From assembly GCA_009617715.1 (NCBI GenBank), contig VTFK01000023.1:620001-684000 (forward strand): a stretch of 64,000 nucleotides of DNA, read 5' to 3'. The position numbers were made by a program, and so were the translations under genes. The DNA is from Plectrocnemia conspersa. Its lineage: Eukaryota > Arthropoda > Insecta > Trichoptera > Polycentropodidae. This document shows, in pieces, positions 35,310-46,944 of the stretch. Positions within the stretch are counted from its first letter, which is position 1. Every line of letters begins with the position of its first letter. The notes under the pieces were generated by a model. It ran no database searches and was not told the DNA's origin. It was given only the letters and a program-made list of their open reading frames with translations.

Positions 35310-36955
35310 ACACTTATTCGACAAAAATGTAACATGACCGTTAATGACCATTGTCATATAGCTACTGATTTTTTTTTAAATATTTCGAGGTGCATAAACA
35401 AGTGCAAACGAGTTCAAGGTTATGCTTCGTGCTATGTTCATATAAACCATAACGATTAAAATGTCGTGCATCTCAGATTACAAAAAAAATATTTTTTATC
35501 AAAGGTTGACAATTTGTTTATTTAAAAAATATTTATCTCTAATTCCAATTATTTTAATGCAAGTTGCTATTTTTAGAATATCTATCTCTCGTTCGATTTA
35601 TTTTAATGCAAGAGTGACACGAAGGTCACCTTTTTGTTGACTTGTTGACCTGCTAAAAGTATAATGTCATCATTTCAAGTTTATTTATATGAAAAATATT
35701 ATTTAAATTTAATTTATATGTGCCAAATTTACGAAATTTTCAAATGTTCTTCCGTTGAAAATGGTGAATTTTTTTTTTATTACATATTGCTAATATTTGA
35801 CTTTGTGGTGACTTTGAAACAGGTCATGCGGTTAGGGGATAAAAACTATATTTTTAAATTTATTTTCTTTATTTTATAAACATATTAAGTATTTATTTTT
35901 TGAAAATTAATTTTATTCGACGCTCCATCTTACAAAAGTCAGCAATAACCGCATCATATAATATATTTTCTTTCTTTAATTTTGCCAAAAGTTTTTTTTC
36001 GCTTTTTTGATATTTTCGCTATTTGTATTTTCTTTTTCCACATGGAATACTTGAATGTCCAATGAAGTTGTGCCCATTTTTTATATTTTTGTAAGCATTA
36101 GTTTTAAGGACTTGATCACTATTGAATTTTGAATATGCCTATACATATGTGTCACTCCAGCAAGTGTACAAATGGACAATTCTTGACAATGAAATTACAT
36201 CGCTTTTGAAGATGAGTCCACGTCTCTTATGATACTCAGGTACCAGATACTTCTTCTCACTGCTATTCATATATTTCAACCCCTTGATGAAGCGATGGAA
36301 GGAAACAGGTTCAAGTTTGATGAAAACGTGCAGCAAACGGTGCACGAGTAGCTGTGCACTCAGCTAGAATATTTTTTTATAGATAAGCCTATGTACTTTC
36401 TAAGCAGCAAAAAAACATGCACCTCACTTCTTAGAGACTACGCTAAAAAATTATGCCATTTTGTACCTTTTTCGTTTAATAAATTACAAGATGAAAACGG
36501 TTCTTCATACGTGCATATACATACATATATGGTTAGTATTGTCTTTAAACCATATATATGTTTTATATTGTATCTTTGTCTAGTATAACATGTTTTCTAT
36601 CTTATGATTTTAAATTATCAAATAGAACGCTAAACTTCACATTTTAGTATGTATTGAATAAAGTATTTATGCATTGTTACGATATATTTTTTTTAAGCAA
36701 TGTAGGATTATGTGTCAAATGTAAAGCCTTACTCCATTAGTTTCTGAATTTCATAATATTTTACAACCTTGTCAATCATTTGAAACAAATTTTTGCCATT
36801 GTACGCTTCAAATTTTTCCTGATCAATTAACCTTATTTTACTGATGACTTTTGATAATAAGTAAGAAAAATATGTCACAACTAAAATTAATACAATATAG
36901 TAACTATTATTAAAAGCTTATAAATGTTAAAAAAAATATAAGGGTTTTCATTGTG
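35310..36955. other. Intergenic DNA
   Basis: Short frames at 35664-35879, 36139-36345 (minus) and 36391-36588 are not convincing. No named repeat. Confidence 0.4.
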
Positions 36956-36956
36956 T

Positions 36957-36962
36957 TTTATT
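36957..36962 (-). terminator. Polyadenylation signal of the Thr/Lys/Pro-rich membrane protein gene
   Basis: TTTATT on the plus strand (AATAAA on the minus strand), about 250 bases past the stop codon at 37212. Confidence 0.45.
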
Positions 36963-37211
36963 TCTATACAAAAATACAAATAAATATAAATATAAGAATA
37001 AAAATGTGTACTAAAATATATACATTAAATATAAACCTAATACTGTTTAAACAATTAATCACTATAATACATTGTTAAACTTAATAATAATTTAATACAA
37101 ATTCAGCAGGAGTTCCTCAAGTTACATTATCGAGGAACTCGTCCTGAAATCATATCTGATAATTACTAAACATCAATTTTATCTTATTTATATAAAACCA
37201 TAAATTAGAGC

Positions 37212-39834
37212 TTAATAATATTTAGCATTCCTGGCATACTCGGATGCTCTTGCAGCAGTATTCAAAGAAGTTTCCATTCCTCTCAAATATCTGGATATGG
37301 TTTCAGTTGTAGTTTGCAACAGACTCATTCCTATTCTGATCTTCAAGTCAATTAAATTCTTGATGAATCCGAGGAAAGAAAACGGTTTGTGATAAACTGG
37401 ATCTCCGTCTCCATAATTATTATCCACGTTCTCGTAAGATTCGCTCGAATCTTCTTTATAAGTCGTGACCTCGGGTGTATTAACTTCATTGTTTTTCTCG
37501 TCTTCTTTAGTTGAGACTTCAATGAACTCGTGTGGACCACTTTCGGTGCTCGGTGTGTTTTCTTTTATCTCGATCTGGAGCGCTTCTTTCATAACTACTT
37601 TTTCTGTTTCAGCTGTTTTGTTCGTAAGCATTGGTTTTATAGTCGTTACTGTCTCTACATACTTCTCAGTGGTTAAAAGATTTCCTATTTCGCTCATGGG
37701 AACCATTATAGGCGCACTTGTAGTTTTTGAATCTAGAGAGGAATCAATCTCATTACTCATATCTAAATCAGCCGGATCTTCCCGAGAAATTCTTATTTTA
37801 TCGTCAATAGTTGTGTCTCTTTTTAAGCGAAGACTTCTAGGACCATGCTCAGGGACCGTGATAGGTGCTTGGATCAATTCTTCAGGTATGTTTCCAACTA
37901 CAAATTGTGGTTCTTTGCCAGAATCCATTCCGACAGAAGCAACAGTATATCCAGTTTCTTTTTGTTGCTCAATAATATCATCAGCTCCTAGATGAAGTGT
38001 CTCAATCTTAGGCGTATTAGTTTCTTCAGTTATGATCTCTTGGCTATATTTCATCGCTTGACCATAAACAGGTTCTTCCATCTTCTCATTAACAACATAT
38101 CCAGCATGAGTCGGTTCTGCATAGCTCGTTTCTAAAACTACATTATCAGATGCTTTATAAACGGGCTGTGGCTGTTGATATGATTGATAATGATTTGGAA
38201 CATCAGAATGAGTATCGTAATGGATCGATTCTAAATAAGCAGATCCTTTCATAGTGTCTTGACTTTGCTGGCCCACTCTATTACTCGATATATAATTATT
38301 GGCATCATACGCCACATTTCTGTATCTCAAGCTTTGTTCTTGAGGAGACACTTGAGGATATCTGAACTGGGTAGGTTCAATATAAGGACTGACGGGTTTA
38401 TCTGACGGTTTATCTGGCATTCCATCTAGAACTTCACCCAGCATATCAATTTCAGATTTTCCACCATCGTTAGAAGCGTATATCTCTCCATTTTGATAAT
38501 ACAAGTTATCATTTCGATCTTCTACATCGTATGCTCGTCTTACAACGCCAGAGAAAGGATATAAGAAATAACCTGCGAGTCCAACCAGACCAGCTAAACT
38601 AACGAGTCCTACTCCAACAGATGGCATAACTTCTCTTGATAAATAATTGTAGATCTGAGTCGTTATCGGTTTGTCCTTTGGAGGTGTCTTAGTTTTTTCT
38701 ACTTTATTGATACTGGTACTAGTGATTTTGCTTTCAGATAATTCAGCGTCAGGTTCGGTAGTTGTGGTTTCTTTAGCAGGTTTGCGCCTCCTGTTCTTAT
38801 TCTTCTTCCTTTTAGTTGTAGGACGTTTCGTTTTCTTCGTTTTTGTAGGCGGAGTGCTTACTTCTAATTCGATTTCAGCTTGCTTAGATTCAATACTATT
38901 ACTAAGATCAAAAACACTTATTTCAGTCGTTGTCGTTGTTGTCGTTGTTCTTGTCGTTGCTGGTTTCTTCTTATTCTTATCGTTCAATCTCGGTGGTTTC
39001 TTAGTTGTTGTAGGCACTGATTCAAAACTTACAACTATTTCTGCAATTTCAGCTTTTGGTGTTGTTGTTTTGATCTTTGGAGCAACAGTGGTACTAGTAG
39101 TAGTAGACGTTTTCAAAGCAGCGTTTTTATTCTTTTGAACACTTGCTAAAACAGAAGCTTTGATCTTGTTCATTACATTTTCATTTACAGCTGAACCACT
39201 CGCTACAAGATCAGCTTTATTTTGACTACCAATAGATACAGGTCTTCTTGTAAATATTGGTTTAGGTGGTACAGTTTGTCTTGTTGGTTTAGGAGATGGT
39301 TTTGTTTTTGGCTTATTTTGAGTGGCTGGCTTAATATTTTCTTCTATCTTAACAACTTTAACTTCAGTACTCGTATGTTTGTTGTTCTTTTGAGGGCTGA
39401 CTGTCGTATGAGGATTACCGCTGAGCAAAATCCATGTTGATAATCCTTCTTTCGTAGTGGAAGTTATAGGCATAGTTTTATTTTTGGAAATATGTAGTGA
39501 TTCTTTATCTAATTCATCTGCTAGAACAGGAACAGCGATTCCAGCGTGGGAGTTTTCGATGATCTTTGGTTTTTGGGTGGTGGTTGTAGTTGTAGTCGTT
39601 GGTGTCTTTGGTTTAATTTTGTTGGCTTGTTGATTTTTGACTTTGGGTGGTGTTCTAACGTCCGCGATTTCTCCTGTTCCACCGGTGCTTGATGGCTGTG
39701 GAGGATTTCTGTTTCCTTGAAGAAGTTGACTGGCAACCATCTTAATGGATTCTCCTATTGCAGTGTTGTTATTCTTATCTTCTCTAGATATATTCGCATC
39801 AGGAATAATTGGTTTTTCAGCAATCAAAAGAGGC
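37212..39834 (-). CDS. Thr/Lys/Pro-rich mucin-like membrane protein, terminal exon
   Basis: One long exon of about 873 codons that starts at a strong acceptor (polypyrimidine tract, TTAATTACAG) and needs an upstream exon ending two bases into a codon. It reads PLLIAEKPIIPDANI, a Thr/Lys/Pro-rich mucin-like region with poly-Thr runs, a STWILLSGNPHTTVSP motif, and a lysine/arginine-rich patch (KRKKNKNRRRKP). Then comes one membrane-like segment (VMPSVGVGLVSLAGLVGLAG, then YFLYPF, about 38555-38632). A Tyr/Gln/Pro-rich part and a furin-like RSLRLKRD near 37830 follow, then an acidic C-terminal third. Poly-Thr suggests O-glycosylation. I found no good first exon between 39840 and 40955. The signal-peptide exon at 43089-43263 has the right phase. 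Family not recognised. Confidence 0.8.
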
Positions 39835-39839
39835 CTGTA

Positions 39840-40940
39840 ATTAAAAAAAATAATATGAATTTTTGATTGAGAATTATCAATAAATAAAAATATCTATAAA
39901 ATATATTTTTAATTTTATAGTTTAATTATTATTGTATGAATTAACTTTGTTTTAATCTTTCTTTTCATATTTTCGCATTATCGTTTTTAAAAATTAAAAA
40001 TGAATTTGTAATAAATAAATTATATATTGTACTGTTTTTTTAATTTTGAATAGAACCATTTTTAATATTTTTTTTTCAAAATAAATAAAAATTATTATGA
40101 ACATAAAAATAAAATAAAATTTTAGTATTTACTTTTGTGAATTTCATTATTATTCTAAACTTTATCTGCTATTGTAAAAGCATAATACTAGACCCTTTAA
40201 TATATTTCTGATATAATCATTTCTGTACTTGGTTTCATATATTTCAATATTAAATTTTATATTTAAAATTGCTTTCTAAATATATATTTTAGCAAAAAAG
40301 TTTAAAATATTTATCAAAGTATAAAAATATTTGTTAAGTAATAAAAATTAAAGCAAAAATTTCGTTTCAAAGTGAAAGTAATTGAATACTGCTTTCTAAT
40401 GTTTTAGTGACATCTATTTGGATTAAATAAAATTAATAATCGTTTCTTAGATAAACTATATAGGGAAAATAATAAAAAATAGCATAATACATCACATAAA
40501 AATATCAATATATTAAAACCACTTATTTATTATTATACTTTATTCAGTTTGTATATAATATAAATATAATAAATACAAATTTATTAAAATAACATAATTT
40601 TTTTTAGTAAAGTTTCAAACCAATTTTACTTAAAATAATTTCAGGACTGATTTTTAATTTTAGTTTGATAAAATACTAGTAAAATGCAACATATACATAT
40701 ATAACACAATTATAAAGTAAGCGTAATAAACATATAAATATTATGTACTATATTTTATTATAAAATAAATATTTATAAATTAAATCAGTGTTATTTATGT
40801 TCTTATAAGATAAACAAATAATATAACTGTGGAATAAAAAAAGTATATCGATAATTTTTTATGAGAATTTCTACAGCACATATTAAAATAAATAAATATT
40901 GTAACTTATAATATAATATGAAAGCTATTAATTATGGCAT
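39840..40940. other. AT-rich gap between the two minus-strand terminal exons
   Basis: No first exon (ATG followed by a phase-matching donor) for the 37.2-kb coding exon was found here on the minus strand. Otherwise featureless. Confidence 0.45.
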
Positions 40941-40943
40941 ACG

Positions 40944-40949
40944 TTTATT
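40944..40949 (-). terminator. Possible polyadenylation signal of the 40.9-43.4 kb gene
   Basis: AATAAA on the minus strand, only about ten bases past the stop at 40960. That is very short for a 3' UTR, so a later signal may be used. Confidence 0.3.
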
Positions 40950-40959
40950 TCTTGTAATA

Positions 40960-43255
40960 CTATTTACGCCGTTTCTTCCAATTCTCTCTTAAATCTTTAA
41001 CATTATTTGTTCGATTTTTATTCGAATCAAACATACTTTTCCTACCATCAGATAATCTTAAATACTTATCGTTTGCCCATTTTTTAATTTTTTTCATAAT
41101 ATCAAACAATATATCTTTGATAGTTATAAAGTTTTGCGTGCCTATTTCTTTGAGTTGATTTTCTGGTTCTTTTTCTACGAGCTCTCTATCGTTTGGATAT
41201 GAAGTCCATTTCCATGACTTATAACCTTCATCCCATTTCCAATATGGGTTCGGTTTCGGTTCCATGAATGCAACTTTCTTAGCTTTCCTTTCAAGAACGC
41301 TTGGTAATGCCCACGGAGCGATCAATGCGCTGAAACCCAATCCTCCCACAGCAAAAATAGCAAGAGGTGCCAACAAGAAAGAAAAGACGCCATAATTAAA
41401 TGGATTCAAAACTGATAACCAAGCGAATGTATCAAATGCGTAAGAAGTCCAAGCTGTTAAATCATAAGTATCATCTTCATCATTGCCTGGTCTTGATCCA
41501 CTAAAATTTGGAGGACGAGGAAAACTACCAAAATTACCCAATCCACCGCCACCGTTTGATCCTCCTGAACTACTAAGAGGACTGACGATGGCACTACTCG
41601 GATTTGAAGATAAAGATACTGGATTAGCAGCTGCTATGTTAGCCTGTGGTGGGAATACTGGAACGATTGGTACTACTGAATTAATTCCTTCTACAACTGG
41701 TACATCGTTAACTGGATATACTTTATCATCATCTACAGCATCGTAATCAGGCGAATATCCTAAAGTATCACCTGGAACTATTTCATTATTGTTTAATACA
41801 TTAGAATTTACTATGAGGTGTACATCGGCGCATTCTTCAGCATTCGCTTTGTTTTGTATTGTATTATTGATTGTTAAATATACTAAGGGACATTTTTTTT
41901 TATTCTTTGTTGGTTTTGTATTGGTATAGTATGTACCGTCTTCATAATCGGGTCTGTTTTCATCGCTCACGATTTGAAGAGGAGGTACTTTGTGGTTTCC
42001 ATGTTCAGTATTAATTATAATGGTCGCTGGTTTGTCAGATGGTATATAATGTGTCTCTTTGTGTGGTTTTTTAGTCGTTGAAGGTCTTTTGAATATATCC
42101 TGTGTGCCAATCGTCGGTCTTGAATGAAACGCAAATTTATCGTTAGTCACAGTATACATTGGTTTTGGACGTATATAAACCACAGGTTCATTAGGTCTTG
42201 ACTCTAAATTAGAAGCTCCGGTTTGACTATTCACATCCAAATAAGGCTTCATTGAGCTTGTCAATTGTGAAATTTTCTCAGTATTTGTTTCTTCATTATT
42301 GTAGTTGAATGTTACTTGATCTTTTTGAACTGGAGACATCTTTTCATACCACGTCGGAGTCTCTGACCATTCTGTTATAACTTTTCTTATTACAGGTCTC
42401 TTATTGTCCTGATTTAAAGATATATTCTGATGCTTGAACTTATTATAAAGACTTATTACGTCTTGATGATATGTATAATTTTGATATTTATCTAAATCAT
42501 CTTGATCGTTTATACTCGTATGGGGCCAATTTTTCCACTCATTCATTCTTCTAGAACTATCCCTTCGCACTAAGCTTCTCTTTACACCTTTAGTGTTTAA
42601 ATCGCGTATTGAGTGCCTAACGAAATTTCTAAATAAATCTCTATCACGTATATATTGATTATCAACCGTCAATTTATCTACATGTCTTTTTACTCTATGC
42701 CTGAGCAACTCGCTTTCCTCACCACTGAATGACATATAATTTACTCGGTCATTCAATCCATCGGACACTCCTTTGATTATATTGTCATTTGTCGGCGCAA
42801 GTCTTGCTGAAATTCCTAACGGTTCGATCGTTTGAGTACTAATGTCGTCGACTATTGTGTCATAAAACCAAAGTCCACGTTTTCGCGTCGACTTTTTATC
42901 GGAATCAACTTCGATACCCATTGACCCGCTTACGTCTAGCGAATTAGACCGAATATCACCACGATCATGACTAATAAACATATGGCCGTTTAATTTTTTG
43001 AAAAGATTATGACTTACCGATTTACTTTTAACATATGGGGAATTGTTTATATTTTTTAGGGGGTTTACAATAAATGTTTTTATTATACCTCTCGTTGTTT
43101 ACATTTGTATTTAAAACAGTCGAATTCTCTTTTAATAATTCAACGTTTTGCAGGTTCGCCTCTAGCTGAGAAGGTCTTCCTATTGCAATATCTATATTAG
43201 ATATTAGCAATAAAACGAGGATCGAGAAAAAGCACCCTTTGTGGTGGGTGTCCAT
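40960..43255 (-). CDS. Signal-peptide, membrane-spanning low-complexity protein (two coding exons)
   Basis: Coding exon 1 is 43089-43255 (ATG; the exon itself begins at an acceptor at 43263). Exon 2 is 40960-42970 after a TTTATTAG acceptor. The donor splits a codon (AG|GTATAA) and the acceptor supplies T, giving Ser and an open join (NNE-S-HDRGDIRS). The product is 725 aa. MDTHHKGCFFSILVLLLISN is followed by a signal-peptide cleavage region near IAIGRP. Next come a furin-like HRVKRHV, a long charged Asn/Thr/Pro-rich part, a CPLVYLTINN and EECADVHLIV pair of Cys segments, and a Gly/Ser/Pro linker. Then a hydrophobic stretch (FSFLLAPLAIFAVGGLGFSA, within about 41310-41420) and a Trp/Lys-rich tail (YWKWDEGYKSWKW) that ends in KKRRK. 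Probably a type-I or hairpin membrane protein. Family not recognised. Confidence 0.8.
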
Positions 43256-43263
43256 GGCGATAT

Positions 43264-43510
43264 CTGAAAAATAATAAACAAATGTGATTTATATTGTTTC
43301 ATGTTATTTTTTAAATTATATACAAATTATATTATTTAATTTAACAATGTTTTATGTCATTAAACAATAATAGTTTTACCCATAAATATGTAATTTATAT
43401 TAAAAAAATATCCATTACAAATTAATAAGTCTTACAAGCACTTCAAGAGAACGTGAAATAATGCGAGCGTGCAACCTTGATCCAACGATCGGGAGCAGCG
43501 GATGTAAAAC
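43264..43510 (-). other. Proposed 5' UTR intron and non-coding first exon
   Basis: Just upstream of the ATG exon the minus strand reads TATTATTTTTCAG|ATATCGCCATGG, a good acceptor eight bases before the start codon. A matching donor CTT|GTAAGA lies at 43436. The GC-richer sequence from 43436 to about 43510 would be the non-coding first exon, and the intron would be 172 bp. Confidence 0.5.
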
Positions 43511-43514
43511 CTAT

Positions 43515-46099
43515 CCTAACTACAACATTTATAGTATTTACAAACGCGCATCTTAATTCGCGCACCACGAATTGTCAAAGATGTGTTAAATAACAACAGT
43601 TAGAATTTAACATTTATTATATTTATATCACGGTTAGCTGATGTTGTCTGATTTTTGTCTGAATTAAAAGTTCATTATTTGTAATATAACATTATGATAA
43701 TCTTTGCATTTTACAAAAACATTAAAAACAATAATAAATATGCTACTTGTGTGTTTACTTTCTAACAATAAAATATAACGAGATATATAGATTGTTCGGT
43801 AAAGAATATCACGTGTATAAATTAAAAGGTTCAGCTATCACAGTCACGTTTTGTAATGTGCGTGTTCATTACAATTGTACTTAACCTATAATTAACTATA
43901 ACTTCCTATGGGCATTCACTACTGGATATCAACGATTTTTATGTGTATGAAATTTTTTTTAGTGGGAAATTAGGCATCATAATATTTTCCACAATTTCCT
44001 TCATGTATCATATATTTATATTAACGCGCTGCGTCTGATATAAATATTTAAAGAAAATAATCTGTTCTATATTATTATTTTCACAAATATATATAAATAT
44101 AAATACACTAATATATTTGCAAAATTTATAATAAATCTATTGGTTTAAAAATCCGCTGTACACAATATAAATTGTATTTTAGTATTAACTCATAATTTAC
44201 ACTTTTATATATATTTTACAAAGAAAATTCTGCATACAGTTACAACATGTTTTACTATTAACATGTGTTTGTTTCTACAGTGTGGATCAATAAAAACTAA
44301 ATGATATAAAAGACGAATAGTTTTGAATGAAAATTATTTCTGCTGACAAATTACATCGTCAGTAACTTTATTTGTATTGTCATTAAATGCATACAATACT
44401 ATTTGAAAGATTATTTAATATTTTAATGTTTAGAAGTGTATATTATTTTTAATTATACATTATAAGTAAAAAAAATAAACTTGAATTTAATATCAGAATA
44501 TATTATATAAATATAAACTATTTAATAAAAACTAATATTTTAACTAATTACTTAAGGTACTGCCTATTTATTAAAACAACTAATTTAATTTAATTCTATT
44601 TAATTACTGACTAAAAACAAACTTATCCAGGAAAAATAATATTGAAATAAGTAGTAAAACATAATTCTAGAATATTAACCATTTATTTACTCCCTCTTAA
44701 TTTTTTTAATTGAATATCTGCGTTTTATTTTAAACATCGCTCATAATTAACATTATAATAAGTATTCATGGAGTTAGTATTTTTCTAACTCTTCATCTAC
44801 TTAAATACATCCCAGTCTACTCAAAAGCACATTCATTCACGTTATTTAAAAAAATAGTTCACATATTAAGAAAATACTAGATATATAAATAAATTTTAAA
44901 TAGATTATGTTAAATAAGTTTTTTTCTTAGTTAACTAAAATTTAAAAAAAAAATGTTAAAAATACTTTTAATATATATTGTATATTATATTTAAACATCA
45001 AAGTTAAATTATATACTAATAGAACCTTTTATAATATTAGGTTAAATAAAAGTATTTTTACCATAAGTAAGCAAGAGGTAAATTAACATTTTTCATAGTA
45101 GGAAAACATAATAGATTCAATAGGCATAAAATAATTTTTAAGTCATAAAGAACTTTTGTATATTAGGATATATCTTTCAAATTTAAACACTACCTATAGA
45201 TAATTTTACCTGTAATTTGTTAATATTGATTCTGTATTAAAGTTTTCGTTCTTAAAATTTATTTCAATTTCTAGCACATGCTTTACAATATATAAAAAAA
45301 AAATATGTATAATTGCTTGTGATTCATTATAAAGCTAAGCTTAATATTCTAAAATATAATTAAATACATTTTTTTTAAATTGCCTTAAAAAAATTTTAGA
45401 CCTTTTTTCAATATCAAAATTATATTTTTGTTATTGAAATAACATTTAGAATTCACTACTGTTATTAGTTGTTTATTTGCTATTATGTTGTTTTTTTTAT
45501 TAAAACGAGGTTTATATTTTTTTACGGCTACGTGCGATGACTATTTGGCTTATATAGCTGTTATTATATTTGCCAATATTTTCTTGATCAAAAATATTTA
45601 ATAACCTGTTTAATATTTACATAACCTTTTGTGCTGATTTTTAATAAGTCATATTAAAAATCACCGTGTTCTTTTATATATAGCAAAAATCATGTGTGTT
45701 GTAAATAAAAACAATATTTAAAATATACAATTTTTCTCAAAAAAATTAGCGATGCTAGATTGTATTTTATTATAAAAATTCTCACAATATTTTTGTCATA
45801 TTTTAAGAACTACTCATTTATTAAAAAAAAATATGCTAAAAAATATATTTTTTATTATTTGTTCCGAAAAGAGATCGCACGGAATATTTTTAATTCATAA
45901 ATTAGAAATTTATCAGGAAAAATTAATGAATTAAAAAATTATACTTGGAATAGAGATTGAATATCTGATTTTAAATGTATTTATCTAGTGTTTTTTCTCG
46001 AAATTTATTCCTTAAAAATTTCTCGAGAAAAATGACAAATTTTCTGATTTATCGAAAATTTTCATAAAGCCTTTTTTTGTTATAAATTAAATTTATACG
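43515..46099. other. AT-rich intergenic DNA
   Basis: Featureless A/T-rich sequence. The beginning may contain the promoter of the minus-strand gene. No repeat or gene could be named. Confidence 0.45.
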
Positions 46100-46940
46100 A
46101 ATCGTAAAGAAATTTGTTATTAACAGCTGTTGAGATTTGACAAGATTGTTAAAAAGACGAGATTTAAGCTCGCTGACAGACTAATTTTATGACGTAACTC
46201 TATTGAAAGCCCTCACACATTTTTGCAATCTGCCGATTCCCACACAGAGCGGATTTATCTTATAGCAGGCATGGCGAACCTTTTTGGGGTCGCGTGCCAA
46301 AAATCCTCAAATAGTATTCCTCGATTGTGTGGCGTGCCCAAGGAGTAAAAAAATTACCAAGATAGAAAAAATAAGTAATTAATTATTTTTTTAAAACGAT
46401 TGTCGTTTAACTTAGAAAACATTTGATAATTAATAAAATGAAATAAATTAATAATTCACAGGTTATTTAATCAAGATTTTAATTTTTTAAATTTCAAATT
46501 AAAAAATATTTTTGAACTTGGAAATCGTTCGCGTGCAATCCAAATTCTCAAACGTGCCACCTCGGGCACGCGTGCCCTAGGTTCGCCATGCCTGTCTTAT
46601 AGCATAAGAAAAAGTGGCTCTTCTCCAAATGTTTGAATATATGCATGCTTTCTTAGAATATTTTATTAGAGGTCGGAAGTATTTGAATGGCAAAAAATTG
46701 TTGTCAATTTTTTCAATTAATTTAATTGTCAGTATCTTAATAAAATAATATAAGACGAAACATGAGATAATATCGGAAAAGACAAACCCGCTTTGCGTGG
46801 GAATCGGCAGATTGCAAAAATGTGTGAGGGCTTTCCATAGAGTTACGTCATAAAATTAGCCTGTCAGATAGCTTAAATCTCGTATTTTTAACAATCTTAT
46901 CAAATCTCAACAGCTGTTAATAACAATTTTCTTTACGATT
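46100..46940. mobile_element. Foldback element with about 160-bp inverted arms, carrying a nested hAT MITE
   Basis: The left arm (46100-46257) and the reverse complement of the right arm (about 46785-46940) match closely through AATCGTAAAG, TTATTAACAGCTGTTGAGAT, TTATGACGTAACTCTAT, GAAAGCCCTCACACATTTTT and GCAATCTGCCGATTCCCAC. The interior has no coding frame. A hAT MITE (46266-46594) has inserted next to the left arm, so the original element was about 500 bp. A target duplication was not resolved. Confidence 0.8.
46258..46602. mobile_element. hAT-type MITE with perfect 8-bp target duplication
   Basis: Element 46266-46594 (329 bp) starts CAGGCATGGCGAACCTTTTT and ends with the complement of its first bases (TTCGCCATGCCTG), flanked on both sides by TCTTATAG (46258-46265 and 46595-46602). 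CAG-type ends with an 8-bp duplication identify the hAT superfamily. GGTCGCGTGCC near the left end and GGCACGCGTGCC near the right end form subterminal repeats. Non-coding. Confidence 0.9.
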
Positions 46941-46944
46941 TGGA

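Noticed and set aside
37465..39440. Plus-strand hydrophobic frames opposite the Thr/Lys/Pro-rich exon
   Set aside because: Antisense of ACA/AAA/CCA-type codons gives Val/Phe/Gly-rich frames automatically; no independent start or splice evidence.
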